Assembly: GCA_028707175.1 (NCBI GenBank)
Contig: JAQTUV010000001.1
Coordinates: forward strand, 310,001 to 374,000
DNA length: 64,000 nt
From: Sideroxydans sp.
Lineage (GTDB): Bacteria > Pseudomonadota > Gammaproteobacteria > Burkholderiales > Gallionellaceae
Direction: 5' to 3'
Below are positions 18,616 to 25,877 of the stretch, in pieces. The notes under the pieces are model-generated. The model had not been told where the DNA came from, did not search any database, and was given only the letters and a program-made list of their open reading frames with translations. Made by a program: the position numbers and the translations under genes. The first letter of the stretch is position 1, and each line of letters begins with the position of its first letter.

Positions 18616-18690
18616 GCCTAGCGTGGAGGTAAGGGGCTGCGCTTTAGCGCAGACCCAGCCCGAAGGGCGAACTTGACCGTAGTGTTAGGT
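18616..18690 (-). other. attC site 3
   Basis: Minus strand: R'' ACCTAAC (18690-18684, perfect) and R' GCTAGGC (18622-18616, one change from GTTAGGC), 75 bp. Central hairpin GGGTCTGCGCT / AGCGCAGCCCC. The stop codon of cassette 3 lies in R''. Confidence 0.82.
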
Positions 18691-19131
18691 GCTGACGTCA
18701 GCATTAAGAGCCCCTTTCCAAGAACGGATGCGGATACGGTTGAAGCTTGTTTGCCACGAAGGTATCTCGGGGCTAGCACCTGCCTCTAATTGTGCGGAGC
18801 CGCGCCACTGATCATCTTGCCACCACGATACGACAGCAACTCTTTCGTTAATGATTTGCTTGACGAACTCAAGCGCGGCTTCAGTTCCTGGGTACTCGCC
18901 ATCACCAACCCACTGATCATAGTGCGAGTGATAGCAATCGAACCCGACAGAAACTTCTTGATTTGCGGTATCAACGATAAGCCCATGCTCAATATTCGCC
19001 TCTCTCGGAGGTGCAACTTCGATGATAAGAAAGGCACTTCCATCGTCTGCTTGCTCCTCGCGAGCGAGGCTACGCCACTCGGGAAAACTAGCAAATATTT
19101 CCTCAGCCGTAGTTTGCGAGAACCGGTCCAT
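18685..19131 (-). CDS. integron cassette 3: soluble cytoplasmic protein of unknown function
   Basis: 148 residues with no signal peptide or membrane segment. Tryptophan-rich patches (FPEWRSL, VSWWQDDQWRGS, PSWQTSFNRIRIRSWKGALNAD) and a conserved-looking DTANQEVSVGFDCYHSHYDQW block. The ending RIRSWxGxLNAD resembles proteins I have seen annotated as hypothetical in other integron cassettes; this is memory, not a search. ATG 19131 follows AGGTG supplied by the R' of attC2; GTG 19140 within that R' is an alternative. The stop is inside R'' of attC3. Confidence 0.75.
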   Translation of the reverse strand: MDRFSQTTAEEIFASFPEWRSLAREEQADDGSAFLIIEVAPPREANIEHGLIVDTANQEVSVGFDCYHSHYDQWVGDGEYPGTEAALEFVKQIINERVAVVSWWQDDQWRGSAQLEAGASPEIPSWQTSFNRIRIRSWKGALNADVST

Positions 19132-19138
19132 AGTGGGC

Positions 19139-19216
19139 ACCTAACGTGTAGCTAAGGGGCGCGCCGAAGGCGCGTCCCAGCGACCGGAGGGAGCGAACTT
19201 GAGCGTAGGGTTATGC
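19139..19216 (-). other. attC site 2
   Basis: Minus strand: R'' GCATAAC (19216-19210) and R' GTTAGGT (19145-19139, perfect GTTRRRY), 78 bp. Nearly identical internally to attC5. The stop codon of cassette 2 is within R''. Confidence 0.85.
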
Positions 19217-19522
19217 CGCACTCTTGGATAGTTTTCGAAAGAACCACAGGTAGTACCCTCCGATAATTGTGCCAATAGGAAAGGAAAACAAGAACAATAT
19301 GGAAACCGGCAAGCACACCCAGTGCGCCCAGCGAAAATTCCCCAACAGTGAAACTCCGGCAGCCAGGAATGGAATAGTTGCAATAAAAAACGACTGGTAG
19401 AAGGAGCTCTCTATAGCTTGCTCACTCACAGAGTTATTTTTCCAAGTCAGGGCAAGAAGCACTAGGAGAATTATTCCGAGGCCAAAGTAAATGTTGCCAA
19501 TTATTTTTCTATGCTTGTCCAT
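19211..19522 (-). CDS. integron cassette 2: small polytopic membrane protein
   Basis: 103 residues from MDKHRKIIGN. Three to four membrane segments (IYFGLGIILLVLLAL, SFFIATIPFLAAGVSLL, WVCLPVSILFLFSFPIGTIIGGYYLWFF) with a short basic tail. An ATG at 19528 inside the R' core is the other possible start. The gene occupies the cassette between attC1 and attC2 almost completely. Family not recognised; it resembles generic four-helix cassette membrane proteins. Confidence 0.7.
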   Translation of the reverse strand: MDKHRKIIGNIYFGLGIILLVLLALTWKNNSVSEQAIESSFYQSFFIATIPFLAAGVSLLGNFRWAHWVCLPVSILFLFSFPIGTIIGGYYLWFFRKLSKSAA

Positions 19523-19524
19523 AT

Positions 19525-19623
19525 GCATAACGTTTCGAGTTAAGGGGCACATTGCCCACGGTGTTTGCGGGTAAGTGCTCTAATTTTATTTGGGCAATGC
19601 GCCTCTTGAACGAGGCGTTAGTC
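19525..19623 (-). other. attC site 1 (intI-proximal)
   Basis: Minus strand: R'' GACTAAC (19623-19617), a GTTCAAG box, a stem pairing ATTGCCC with GGGCAAT, then CCTTAACTCG and R' GTTATGC (19531-19525). 99 bp, with a longer central part than its neighbours. Confidence 0.78.
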
Positions 19624-19929
19624 GCAGATGGAGCTGCTTCTCTTCTCTCGGTTTTGGCTACGTGATGCCTTCCCATTTCAGCGTCCCCTGTGCGTGTTGC
19701 TTGAAAAAATCAGCTCCAAAAAATTTGTCATATCGCGCGAAACGAAGCTCACATTGTTCGCATCAACGGTTTCAGTTATGCGACAACGTGAGCTTCGTTT
19801 CGCTCAATATCATGTTTTTTACCGCCTGTAAATTCAGCAAGTTACGCGCCAGTGTTTCTGCAATTTCGAAAAAATTCATTCGGTTTATTCTTTCGCCATT
19901 GTCTCCGCGTGTGGCGCAGGTCTATCTGA
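19624..19929. other. integron cassette 1: no confident gene; long hairpin
   Basis: About 300 bp between attC1 and the proposed attI. On the expected minus strand the longest ATG frame I see is 35 codons (19879-19772, beginning MNFFEIAETL) without a ribosome-binding site. An open plus-strand frame spanning the cassette has no recognisable features. The dominant structure is a perfect 16-bp inverted repeat, 19737-19752 with 19788-19803 (arms GCGAAACGAAGCTCAC), with further pairing towards a loop that holds GCATCAAC and GTTATGC. This may be a non-coding or regulatory cassette. Confidence 0.5.
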
Positions 19930-20000
19930 GATTAACCTAAAGTAGACACCCGAAAAAATGCCGTGAAAGACACCTTCGAGGTGTATATTCTGGATTGTTT
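19930..20000. other. candidate attI site and intI upstream region
   Basis: Plus-strand GATTAAC (19930-19936), the complement of GTTAATC, is the only core-like 7-mer between the first attC and intI and marks the likely insertion boundary. The sequence towards intI is AT-rich. I could not identify a convincing cassette promoter or a LexA-type operator here. Confidence 0.35.
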
Positions 20001-20067
20001 CATGTAGTGCCTTGTATTGATTGAATGTGAATTTATCGCACACCCTAAATTTTCAGATAAATACGAC

Positions 20068-21030
20068 ATGAGCCAACCTCCTAAATTGCTTGACCAAGTG
20101 CGCGAAAAGTTGCGGGTGAAGCACTATGCCATTCGCACCGAGCAAAGCTATGTGGACTGGATTAAACGTTACATTTACTTTCATGACAAGACCCACCCCA
20201 AAGATTTAGGGGCGCAGGATGTTGAGGCTTTTCTGACGCATCTAGCGGTTGCGGGCAAGGTGTCAGCCTCCACACAGAACCAAGCTAAGAGTGCGATTTT
20301 GTTTCTCTACCGCGAGGTGTTGGAGATTCAATTGCCGTGGCTGGATAACGTGACGCAGGCGAAAGCGCCTAAAAAGCTCCCCGTTGTGTTGACGGTGGCG
20401 GAGGTGCAGGCGGTGTTGTCGCGTTTGAGTGGCTCGCACTTGTTGATCGCGTCTTTGTTATATGGCGGTGGTATGCGTTTGATGGAGGCGGTGCGGTTGA
20501 GAGTGAAAGATGTGGAGTTTGCGCGGCACGAGATCATTGTGCGCGAGGGTAAGGGGTTTAAGGATAGGGTGACGATGTTGCCGGAATCTATCGTGGCATC
20601 TTTGCAAGCGCATTTGCTCAAGGTAAAAACGCTGCATGATGAGGATTTAGCGGCGGGGTATGGTGAGGTGTATTTGCCCTTTGCGCTGGATAAAAAGTAT
20701 CCCAATGCGGGGCGCGAGTGGGGTTGGCAATATATCTTTCCGTCGAAAAATCTGTCGGTCGATCCGCGTTCAGGTAAGACACGCCGCCATCATTTAGATG
20801 AGAAGGGGGTGCAGCGCGCGGTGAAGCAAGCCGTGCGTGATGCTGGTTTGGTTAAGCCGGCCACGCCGCATACCTTGCGCCATTCATTCGCCACCCACCT
20901 GCTGCAAAGCGGCTACGACATCCGCACCGTGCAAGAGCTGCTCGGCCACTCTGATGTTTCCACCACCATGATCTACACCCATGTGCTGAATAAAGGCGGC
21001 AAGGGTGTGGTGAGTCCGTTGGATAGATAG
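20068..21030 (+). CDS. intI: integron integrase (tyrosine recombinase)
   Basis: 320 residues. The catalytic set of tyrosine recombinases is complete: R137 ([16 protein letters not shown]), a lysine in GKGFKDR, H268 and R271 (PHTLRHSF), H294 (LLGHSD) and Y303 (MIYTHV). Between them, about residues 200-222 ([26 protein letters not shown]) is the extra segment found only in IntI proteins, which separates them from XerCD. The N-terminal SAM-like domain is intact. Start at ATG 20068 gives the normal IntI N terminus; an in-frame TTG at 20017 is less likely. It integrates and excises cassettes at attI x attC. Confidence 0.95.
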   Translation: MSQPPKLLDQVREKLRVKHYAIRTEQSYVDWIKRYIYFHDKTHPKDLGAQDVEAFLTHLAVAGKVSASTQNQAKSAILFLYREVLEIQLPWLDNVTQAKAPKKLPVVLTVAEVQAVLSRLSGSHLLIASLLYGGGMRLMEAVRLRVKDVEFARHEIIVREGKGFKDRVTMLPESIVASLQAHLLKVKTLHDEDLAAGYGEVYLPFALDKKYPNAGREWGWQYIFPSKNLSVDPRSGKTRRHHLDEKGVQRAVKQAVRDAGLVKPATPHTLRHSFATHLLQSGYDIRTVQELLGHSDVSTTMIYTHVLNKGGKGVVSPLDR

Positions 21031-21073
21031 CATATGCATGGTTGCGCACGCCGGTTGTTGAAAGGAATTTGTG

Positions 21074-22033
21074 ATGAATGAAGTGTTGATTTATGAAACC
21101 GAGAGCGGACAGACGCAGGTGAACGTGCGGCTTGAAGCGGAGACGGTGTGGCTGAGTCTTAATCAAATTGCGGAGCTTTTTGGGCGCGATAAATCGGTTA
21201 TTTCTCGCCATTTGAGGAATGTATTTCGAGAGGGTGAACTAGTGCGCGATTCAGTTGTTGCATTTATTGCAACAACTGCCGCCGATGGCAAAACGTATCA
21301 AGTTGAATACTTTAATCTCGACACCATTATTTCGGTGGGTTATCGAGTTAACTCTAATCAAGCCACACGATTCCGCCAATGGGCAACCCTCACTTTACGC
21401 GACCACTTGGTGCAAGGTTACACACTCAATTCGACCCGCCTCGCCGAGCGAGGTATCAACGAGGCGCAGCAGGCTATTGAGTTGCTGGCGCGCACTTTGA
21501 ACAATCAAGCGCTGGTTAACGATACGGGCAGTGCGGTGCTGGCACTCATCGTGGATTACGCAAAAACGTGGCGCTTATTGCTGCAATACGATGAGAGCGG
21601 CTTGGTGTTGCCTGATAATTGCCTGCCAGCCGAAAGCGCACTGGATTACGACAAGGCGATGGTTGCGATTGCGCAGCTTAAATTAGAATTGATGACGCGA
21701 GGAGAAGCAACGCCGTTGTTTGGTCAAACTCGCGGCGAGGCATTTGCAGGCTTGTTGGGTAGTATCGAACAAACCATGTTTGGCGAAGCGTTGTATCGAA
21801 CCCGTGAAGAAAAAGCTGCGCATTTGTTGTACTTCGTTATCAAGGATCATCCCTTTTCTGATGGTAATAAACGGATCGGATCATTTATGTTTTTGCTTTA
21901 TCTTCAGCAGGAAAAAATGAGCATGACTATTAACGACAATGCGCTAACGGCGCTGGCACTACTCATTGCGGAGAGTGATCCTGCCAATAAAGAATTGATG
22001 ATTCGCTTGGTTGTGAATCTGCTGACAGCATGA
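21074..22033 (+). CDS. RhuM/Fic (Doc-like) domain protein
   Basis: 319 residues. N-terminal RhuM-type part with a helix-turn-helix (WLSLNQIAELFGRDKSVISRHLRNVF, residues 26-51) and the family block YFNLDTIISVGYRVNS. C-terminal Fic/Doc domain with HPFSDGNKRIGS at residues 259-270; the central GNK in place of GNG is the Doc-like variant, so the activity could be AMP or phosphate transfer. AAGGA lies 7 bases before ATG 21074. It follows intI by 43 bp and its stop overlaps the ATPase start (ATGA). A toxin or effector role is family-based inference. Confidence 0.88.
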   Translation: MNEVLIYETESGQTQVNVRLEAETVWLSLNQIAELFGRDKSVISRHLRNVFREGELVRDSVVAFIATTAADGKTYQVEYFNLDTIISVGYRVNSNQATRFRQWATLTLRDHLVQGYTLNSTRLAERGINEAQQAIELLARTLNNQALVNDTGSAVLALIVDYAKTWRLLLQYDESGLVLPDNCLPAESALDYDKAMVAIAQLKLELMTRGEATPLFGQTRGEAFAGLLGSIEQTMFGEALYRTREEKAAHLLYFVIKDHPFSDGNKRIGSFMFLLYLQQEKMSMTINDNALTALALLIAESDPANKELMIRLVVNLLTA

Positions 22034-24159
22034 GCCTTTTATCTGTCCAGTCCCTAACTACCTCGTTGCTCAACGGTGCAAACATCGTCGATGGCATCTC
22101 GTTCGAGATCGCAGCGGGTGAGACTTTTGCATTGTTGGGTGAATCGGGTTGCGGCAAGTCGATGACGGCGCTGTCGTTGATGCGTCTATTGCCTGACGGT
22201 GTGCAGAACGCGGGCGGTGCGGTGCAGATGGAGCAGGCATCGCTTTTCGAATTGCCTGAGCGCGAGATGCGCAGCGTGCGCGGCGGCAAGATGGCGATGA
22301 TCTTCCAAGAGCCGGGGTTGAGTTTGAATCCGGTGATGACGGTGGGACAGCAGATCGCGGAGGTGTTGGAGCTGCATAGTGTAGGTCGGGATTGTGCGTG
22401 TGTTGTTGGGGCTTCAGCCCCGTACAACCACGGCCTACCCCTCGCGGGTGTATCCCGACGCGGACAAGGTGTCGGACTGAAGTCCGACCTACAACAGCGC
22501 TGTATCGAGTTGCTGGATCAAGTGGGAATCCCGGATGCCGCGCGCCGTGTCGATGAATATCCTTTCCAACTCTCCGGCGGTATGAAGCAGCGGGTGATGA
22601 TCGCGATGGCGCTGGCGGGTAGTCCAAGATTGCTCATCGCGGATGAGCCCACGACGGCGCTGGATGTGACGATACAAGCGCAGGTGTTGCAACTGTTGCG
22701 CGACACACAAGCCAAGACGGGCATGGCGATGCTGCTTATCACGCATGATTTGGGTGTGGTGGCGGAGACGGCACATCGGGTGGGTGTGATGTACGCGGGG
22801 CAGATCATAGAGCAGGCATCGCGGGATGCTTTGTTCGCCAAACCTTTGCATCCTTATACGCAAAAGTTATTCGCCGCTTTGCCTAGTGCAGGGCGCGCTG
22901 GCCAGCCTTTGAGTGCGATTCCGCGCAGTGTGCCGCCGCTAGGTAGCATTACGCAGGGATGTCGATTTGCGCCGCGCTGCGATAAGGCTTGGGCGCTGTG
23001 CCATGAGCAGACGCCCGCGTGGACGCTGGTGGAAGAGGGGCAGGGGGTTAAGTGCCATCTTTACAGTGAAACGGGGAATGCGAAAGGTGGAACGCCCCTC
23101 ACCCCCAGCCCCTCTGGAGGAACTACTAGCCAATCCACTAAGCCGGCAAGCTGGCAAGTGGCTGGTTATCCCGACAGTGGGAGTGGGGAGCTCGTTAGCG
23201 CGGGAGAGGGCGTTCTGTTGCAGGTTTCCGACTTGCGCGTTCACTTCCCCATCCGCAAAGGTCTGTTGCAACGCGTCGTCGGGAGTGTGAAGGCGGTGGA
23301 TGGTGTCTCGTTAGCCATTACCCAAGGCCGTACGTTGGCGCTGGTCGGTGAATCGGGGTGTGGCAAGACGACACTCGGCAAGTCGTTGCTGCAACTCGTC
23401 CCAGCATCAAGCGGAAGCGTGCAGTTCAACGGCAATGAATTGATCGGTACGGGCGCATCGCGTGCCGCGATGCAGATGGTGTTCCAAGACCCTTACGCTT
23501 CGCTCAATCCCAAGATGCGGGTGGCGGAGATTTTGGAAGAGGGGATGAGCGCGCTGAACATCGGTAGTAATAGCGCCGAGAGGCAGACGCATATCGACGA
23601 ATTATTGGACAAGGTAGGTCTCGCACGTGACAGCAAGTGGCGCTACCCGCATGAATTCTCCGGCGGCCAGCGCCAGCGTATCGCTATTGCCCGTGCTTTG
23701 GCGGTGTCGCCGCAGCTGTTGATCTGCGATGAGCCGACGAGTGCATTGGATGTGTCGGTGCAGGCGCAGATATTGAATCTGCTGAAGTCGCTGCAAGATG
23801 AGTTGGGCTTGAGCTATCTCTTCATCACACACAACTTGGGCGTGGTGGAATATCTCGCGCATGAGGTATGTGTGATGTATCTGGGGCGTATCGTTGAGCG
23901 CGGGACTACGCAGGAGGTGATGCATTCCCCCAAACATCCTTACACGCAGGCGCTGCTGTCTGCGGTGCCGCGTATCGATGGTGAGGGGCGGATGTTTATC
24001 AAGCTGGAAGGTGATATGCCTTCACCGTCGAATCCGCCAAGTGGTTGTCATTTCGCACCGCGCTGTGTGCATGCGACAGCGGTTTGCGCTAGCTATCCCA
24101 AAATCACTCAAATAAGCACGACACATCAAGTGTGCTGCCATTTATTCGATCAGCGTTGA
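22030..24159 (+). CDS. double-domain peptide ABC transporter ATPase (YejF/DppDF type)
   Basis: 709 residues; two fused ATPase modules. First: Walker A LLGESGCGKSMT near residue 35, signature LSGGMKQR, Walker B LLIADEPTTALD. Second: LVGESGCGKTTLGK, FSGGQRQR, LLICDEPTSALD. Each module ends in an oligopeptide-transporter C-terminal motif (GCRFAPRCDKAW, GCHFAPRCVHAT). It should energise the permeases at 13152 and 14233. It is far longer than the roughly 530-residue YejF: residues 118-155 are encoded by a palindromic repeat, and about 353-395 (GTPLTPSPSGG...) by another repeat-like insertion in the linker. Overlaps mltD by 10 bases, convergently. Confidence 0.93.
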   Translation: MSLLSVQSLTTSLLNGANIVDGISFEIAAGETFALLGESGCGKSMTALSLMRLLPDGVQNAGGAVQMEQASLFELPEREMRSVRGGKMAMIFQEPGLSLNPVMTVGQQIAEVLELHSVGRDCACVVGASAPYNHGLPLAGVSRRGQGVGLKSDLQQRCIELLDQVGIPDAARRVDEYPFQLSGGMKQRVMIAMALAGSPRLLIADEPTTALDVTIQAQVLQLLRDTQAKTGMAMLLITHDLGVVAETAHRVGVMYAGQIIEQASRDALFAKPLHPYTQKLFAALPSAGRAGQPLSAIPRSVPPLGSITQGCRFAPRCDKAWALCHEQTPAWTLVEEGQGVKCHLYSETGNAKGGTPLTPSPSGGTTSQSTKPASWQVAGYPDSGSGELVSAGEGVLLQVSDLRVHFPIRKGLLQRVVGSVKAVDGVSLAITQGRTLALVGESGCGKTTLGKSLLQLVPASSGSVQFNGNELIGTGASRAAMQMVFQDPYASLNPKMRVAEILEEGMSALNIGSNSAERQTHIDELLDKVGLARDSKWRYPHEFSGGQRQRIAIARALAVSPQLLICDEPTSALDVSVQAQILNLLKSLQDELGLSYLFITHNLGVVEYLAHEVCVMYLGRIVERGTTQEVMHSPKHPYTQALLSAVPRIDGEGRMFIKLEGDMPSPSNPPSGCHFAPRCVHATAVCASYPKITQISTTHQVCCHLFDQR
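22381..22494. repeat. dispersed palindromic element, copy 2, inside the ABC ATPase gene
   Basis: Starts GTAGGTCGGG (22381) and ends GTCGGACTGAAGTCCGACC... (22471-22492), the same ends as copies at 14156 and 25878, with a longer centre containing GGGGCTTCAGCCCC. It is translated in frame as residues 118-155 of the ATPase (VGRDCACVVGA...GVGLKSDLQQ), between the Q-loop region and the helix RCIELLDQVG, where related ATPases have no such segment. Confidence 0.82.
23095..23215. repeat. second repeat-like insertion in the ABC ATPase linker
   Basis: Begins CCCCTCACCCCCAGCCCCTC and ends GCGGGAGAGGGCG, the inverted GA-rich/CT-rich ends typical of a widespread proteobacterial intergenic repeat, with a GGCAAGCTGGC-type centre. 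It is in frame and codes for the low-complexity linker TPLTPSPSGGTTSQ...GELVSAGEG between the two ATPase modules. Confidence 0.6.
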
Positions 24160-25811
24160 GTTGATTTCACAGGGCGTTTAGGCGGGACTTTCTTTTTGAC
24201 GGGCGCTTTCTTTTTCGGCGGGGTGGCTGTGCGCTTGCTGCGCGCAGATTGACTCGTCGCTTTTCGCCCTGAGGTCGATTTTTTGGTGGTGATGCGTTTT
24301 GAACTTTTCGTCGCAACGGGTTTGATCGAGAAGCGCATGCCGGGGCGTAAGCGACTATTGCCCCGATTCAATTTGAGCAAACTAGCTTGGCTCACATGTA
24401 GCTTTTTGGACAATGAGGCGATGGTGTCGCCTTTACGTACTGTGTAGCTGCGCAGCTTAACTTTGCGTTTCGATTCTTGTACGCCAGCCAATTCGCGTAC
24501 TGCCGAGGCATGCATGTTGAAGGGGGTGAAACCTTCGTACTCTTCATCTTCGCCAGCACGTACAAGTAGCGTTTGCCCCGCACTGTGGGTCGATAATTTC
24601 GAAATTCCATTTGCGGCGCGCAACTCATCAAGTGTCATGTCGAAGCGTTCTGCTACGTCTGCAAAGGAATCGCCTTTGTCGGACTTGTAAGGGCGCCACG
24701 ATACGAGGCGTTGGTTGCTCTGTTCTAGATTCTTACGGAATGTCTCAACTTTGGCGACCGGCAACAGAATCACATCGGCGTGATCCTCCAAGATAACTGG
24801 GCGGTTATTCCCTGGGTTGAGTGCGGTGAACTCTGCCATGCTGATTTCGGCAAGTTCGGCAGCACGTTTCACATCCATCGGTTTGGATGGTGTTACGGCG
24901 GCGAAGTAAGGCTTGTTCGGGATGTCATACAGTACGACACCAAATCGTGCAGGGTCGGCAACGATATTTTTTACAGCTAACAATTTAGGTACGTAGTTCG
25001 CCGTTTCGGCAGGCATGCGCAGGTGCGAATAATCGGTGGGTTTGCCCAGTCGGCGATTTTTGGCTTGGGCACGAGCTACCGCACCTTCTCCCCAATTGTA
25101 GGCGGCAAGAGCCAACTCCCAATCCCCAAACATGCCATGCAGCTTTTCCAGATAGTCGAGTGCACCTGTCGTGGCACCGATGACGTCGCGGCGACCGTCA
25201 TACCACCAGTTCTGCTCCATACCGAAGTGCTTGCCTGTCGATGGGATGAATTGCCAGATGCCTGATGCGCTGGCTACCGAGTTCGCGCCGGGATTGAAGG
25301 CACTTTCAATGATGGGGAGGAGCGCGATCTCGCTGGGCATGCCGCGACGTTCCACTTCTTCGATGATATAGAACAGGTAGCGATTAGCCCGCTCGCTCAT
25401 GCGTAAAACGTACTCGGGATGGTTGGCATACCATTTTTCGTGATTGCGAACTAACGGGCTTTCCAATTCGTTCATGGCAAAGCCGCCACGTATACGTTGC
25501 CAAACATTATCAACGGGGAGTGCAGTCAGCGACGGTTCATCTGCTGGGAATACGGCTTCGTCATAACTGACGGCTTCTGCAGGTGGATTTGCTTCGGACG
25601 TATCAGGCTCAGCGGTTTCAACAGTTTCAACTGTTTGTTCGGGAGCGACGATGAGCGCTTCTCGAATAGGGGCTGCTGAATTTATTGCGTCGACGTTGGG
25701 TGCGGACACGTCTGCCGCGTAGCTACTAAATGCCGACGCAAAAAACAAAGACAGCGCGATGAATCGCGCTGTCTTTGTGATTAAAATGTGTCGGAATTGC
25801 TTTTCGATCAA
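24150..25811 (-). CDS. mltD: membrane-bound lytic murein transglycosylase D
   Basis: 553 residues. Signal peptide (FIALSLFFASAFSSYAA), then a lytic transglycosylase domain with catalytic glutamate E169 in LPIIESAFNPGANSVASASGIWQF. Two LysM peptidoglycan-binding domains follow (about 375-420 and 455-500, the latter YTVRKGDTIASLSKKL...LLKLNRGN). The last 50 residues are a very basic Lys/Arg/Pro tail (KKKAPVKKKVPPKRPVK). It cleaves peptidoglycan with anhydro-MurNAc formation. The start is TTG at 25811, about 8 bases from GAGG; no ATG upstream of the signal peptide is available. A terminator-like hairpin lies within codons 11-24. Confidence 0.93.
   Translation of the reverse strand: MIEKQFRHILITKTARFIALSLFFASAFSSYAADVSAPNVDAINSAAPIREALIVAPEQTVETVETAEPDTSEANPPAEAVSYDEAVFPADEPSLTALPVDNVWQRIRGGFAMNELESPLVRNHEKWYANHPEYVLRMSERANRYLFYIIEEVERRGMPSEIALLPIIESAFNPGANSVASASGIWQFIPSTGKHFGMEQNWWYDGRRDVIGATTGALDYLEKLHGMFGDWELALAAYNWGEGAVARAQAKNRRLGKPTDYSHLRMPAETANYVPKLLAVKNIVADPARFGVVLYDIPNKPYFAAVTPSKPMDVKRAAELAEISMAEFTALNPGNNRPVILEDHADVILLPVAKVETFRKNLEQSNQRLVSWRPYKSDKGDSFADVAERFDMTLDELRAANGISKLSTHSAGQTLLVRAGEDEEYEGFTPFNMHASAVRELAGVQESKRKVKLRSYTVRKGDTIASLSKKLHVSQASLLKLNRGNSRLRPGMRFSIKPVATKSSKRITTKKSTSGRKATSQSARSKRTATPPKKKAPVKKKVPPKRPVKSTQR
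25740..25778 (-). terminator. terminator-like hairpin inside the mltD signal-peptide codons
   Basis: On the mltD strand a perfect 15-bp stem (arms 25778-25764 and 25759-25745, core AAAGACAGCGCGA) with a 4-base loop is followed by TTTTTT. This is a textbook intrinsic-terminator shape, yet it lies about 33 bases inside the reading frame and encodes KTARFIALSLFF of the signal peptide. It could act as an attenuator for mltD or terminate acs read-through. Confidence 0.6.
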
Positions 25812-25877
25812 CGAATAACCTCTTTAAATTTGCTCCAGAATATCTGGGTTCGGTGGGCTAGGTGAATCTGTGTTTTC

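Larger units (their letters stand above)
15574..21030. mobile_element. sedentary chromosomal integron (cassette array plus intI)
   Basis: An integron integrase gene (20068-21030, plus strand) is preceded by about 4.4 kb holding seven clear small genes, all on the minus strand and reading away from intI, each followed by an imperfect palindrome bounded by RYYYAAC/GTTRRRY-like 7-mers. Five of the eight attC-like sites are close relatives (shared block with GAGCGAACTTGAGCG), as expected of a resident chromosomal array and not of a mobile resistance integron. Divergent intI/cassette polarity is the canonical layout. No resistance gene or transposase is seen. Confidence 0.9.

Noticed and set aside
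15574-19623. CRISPR array
   Set aside because: The repeated units are imperfect palindromes of 63-188 bp spaced by genes of variable length, not short identical direct repeats with uniform spacers, and no cas gene is present.
19590-19940. 116-codon plus-strand frame across integron cassette 1
   Set aside because: Runs against cassette polarity, crosses attC1 and the hairpin, and shows no motif or signal sequence.
19930-20067. LexA (SOS) operator before intI
   Set aside because: I looked for CTG-N10-CAG type sites on both strands and found only a poor partial match, so SOS control is not claimed.
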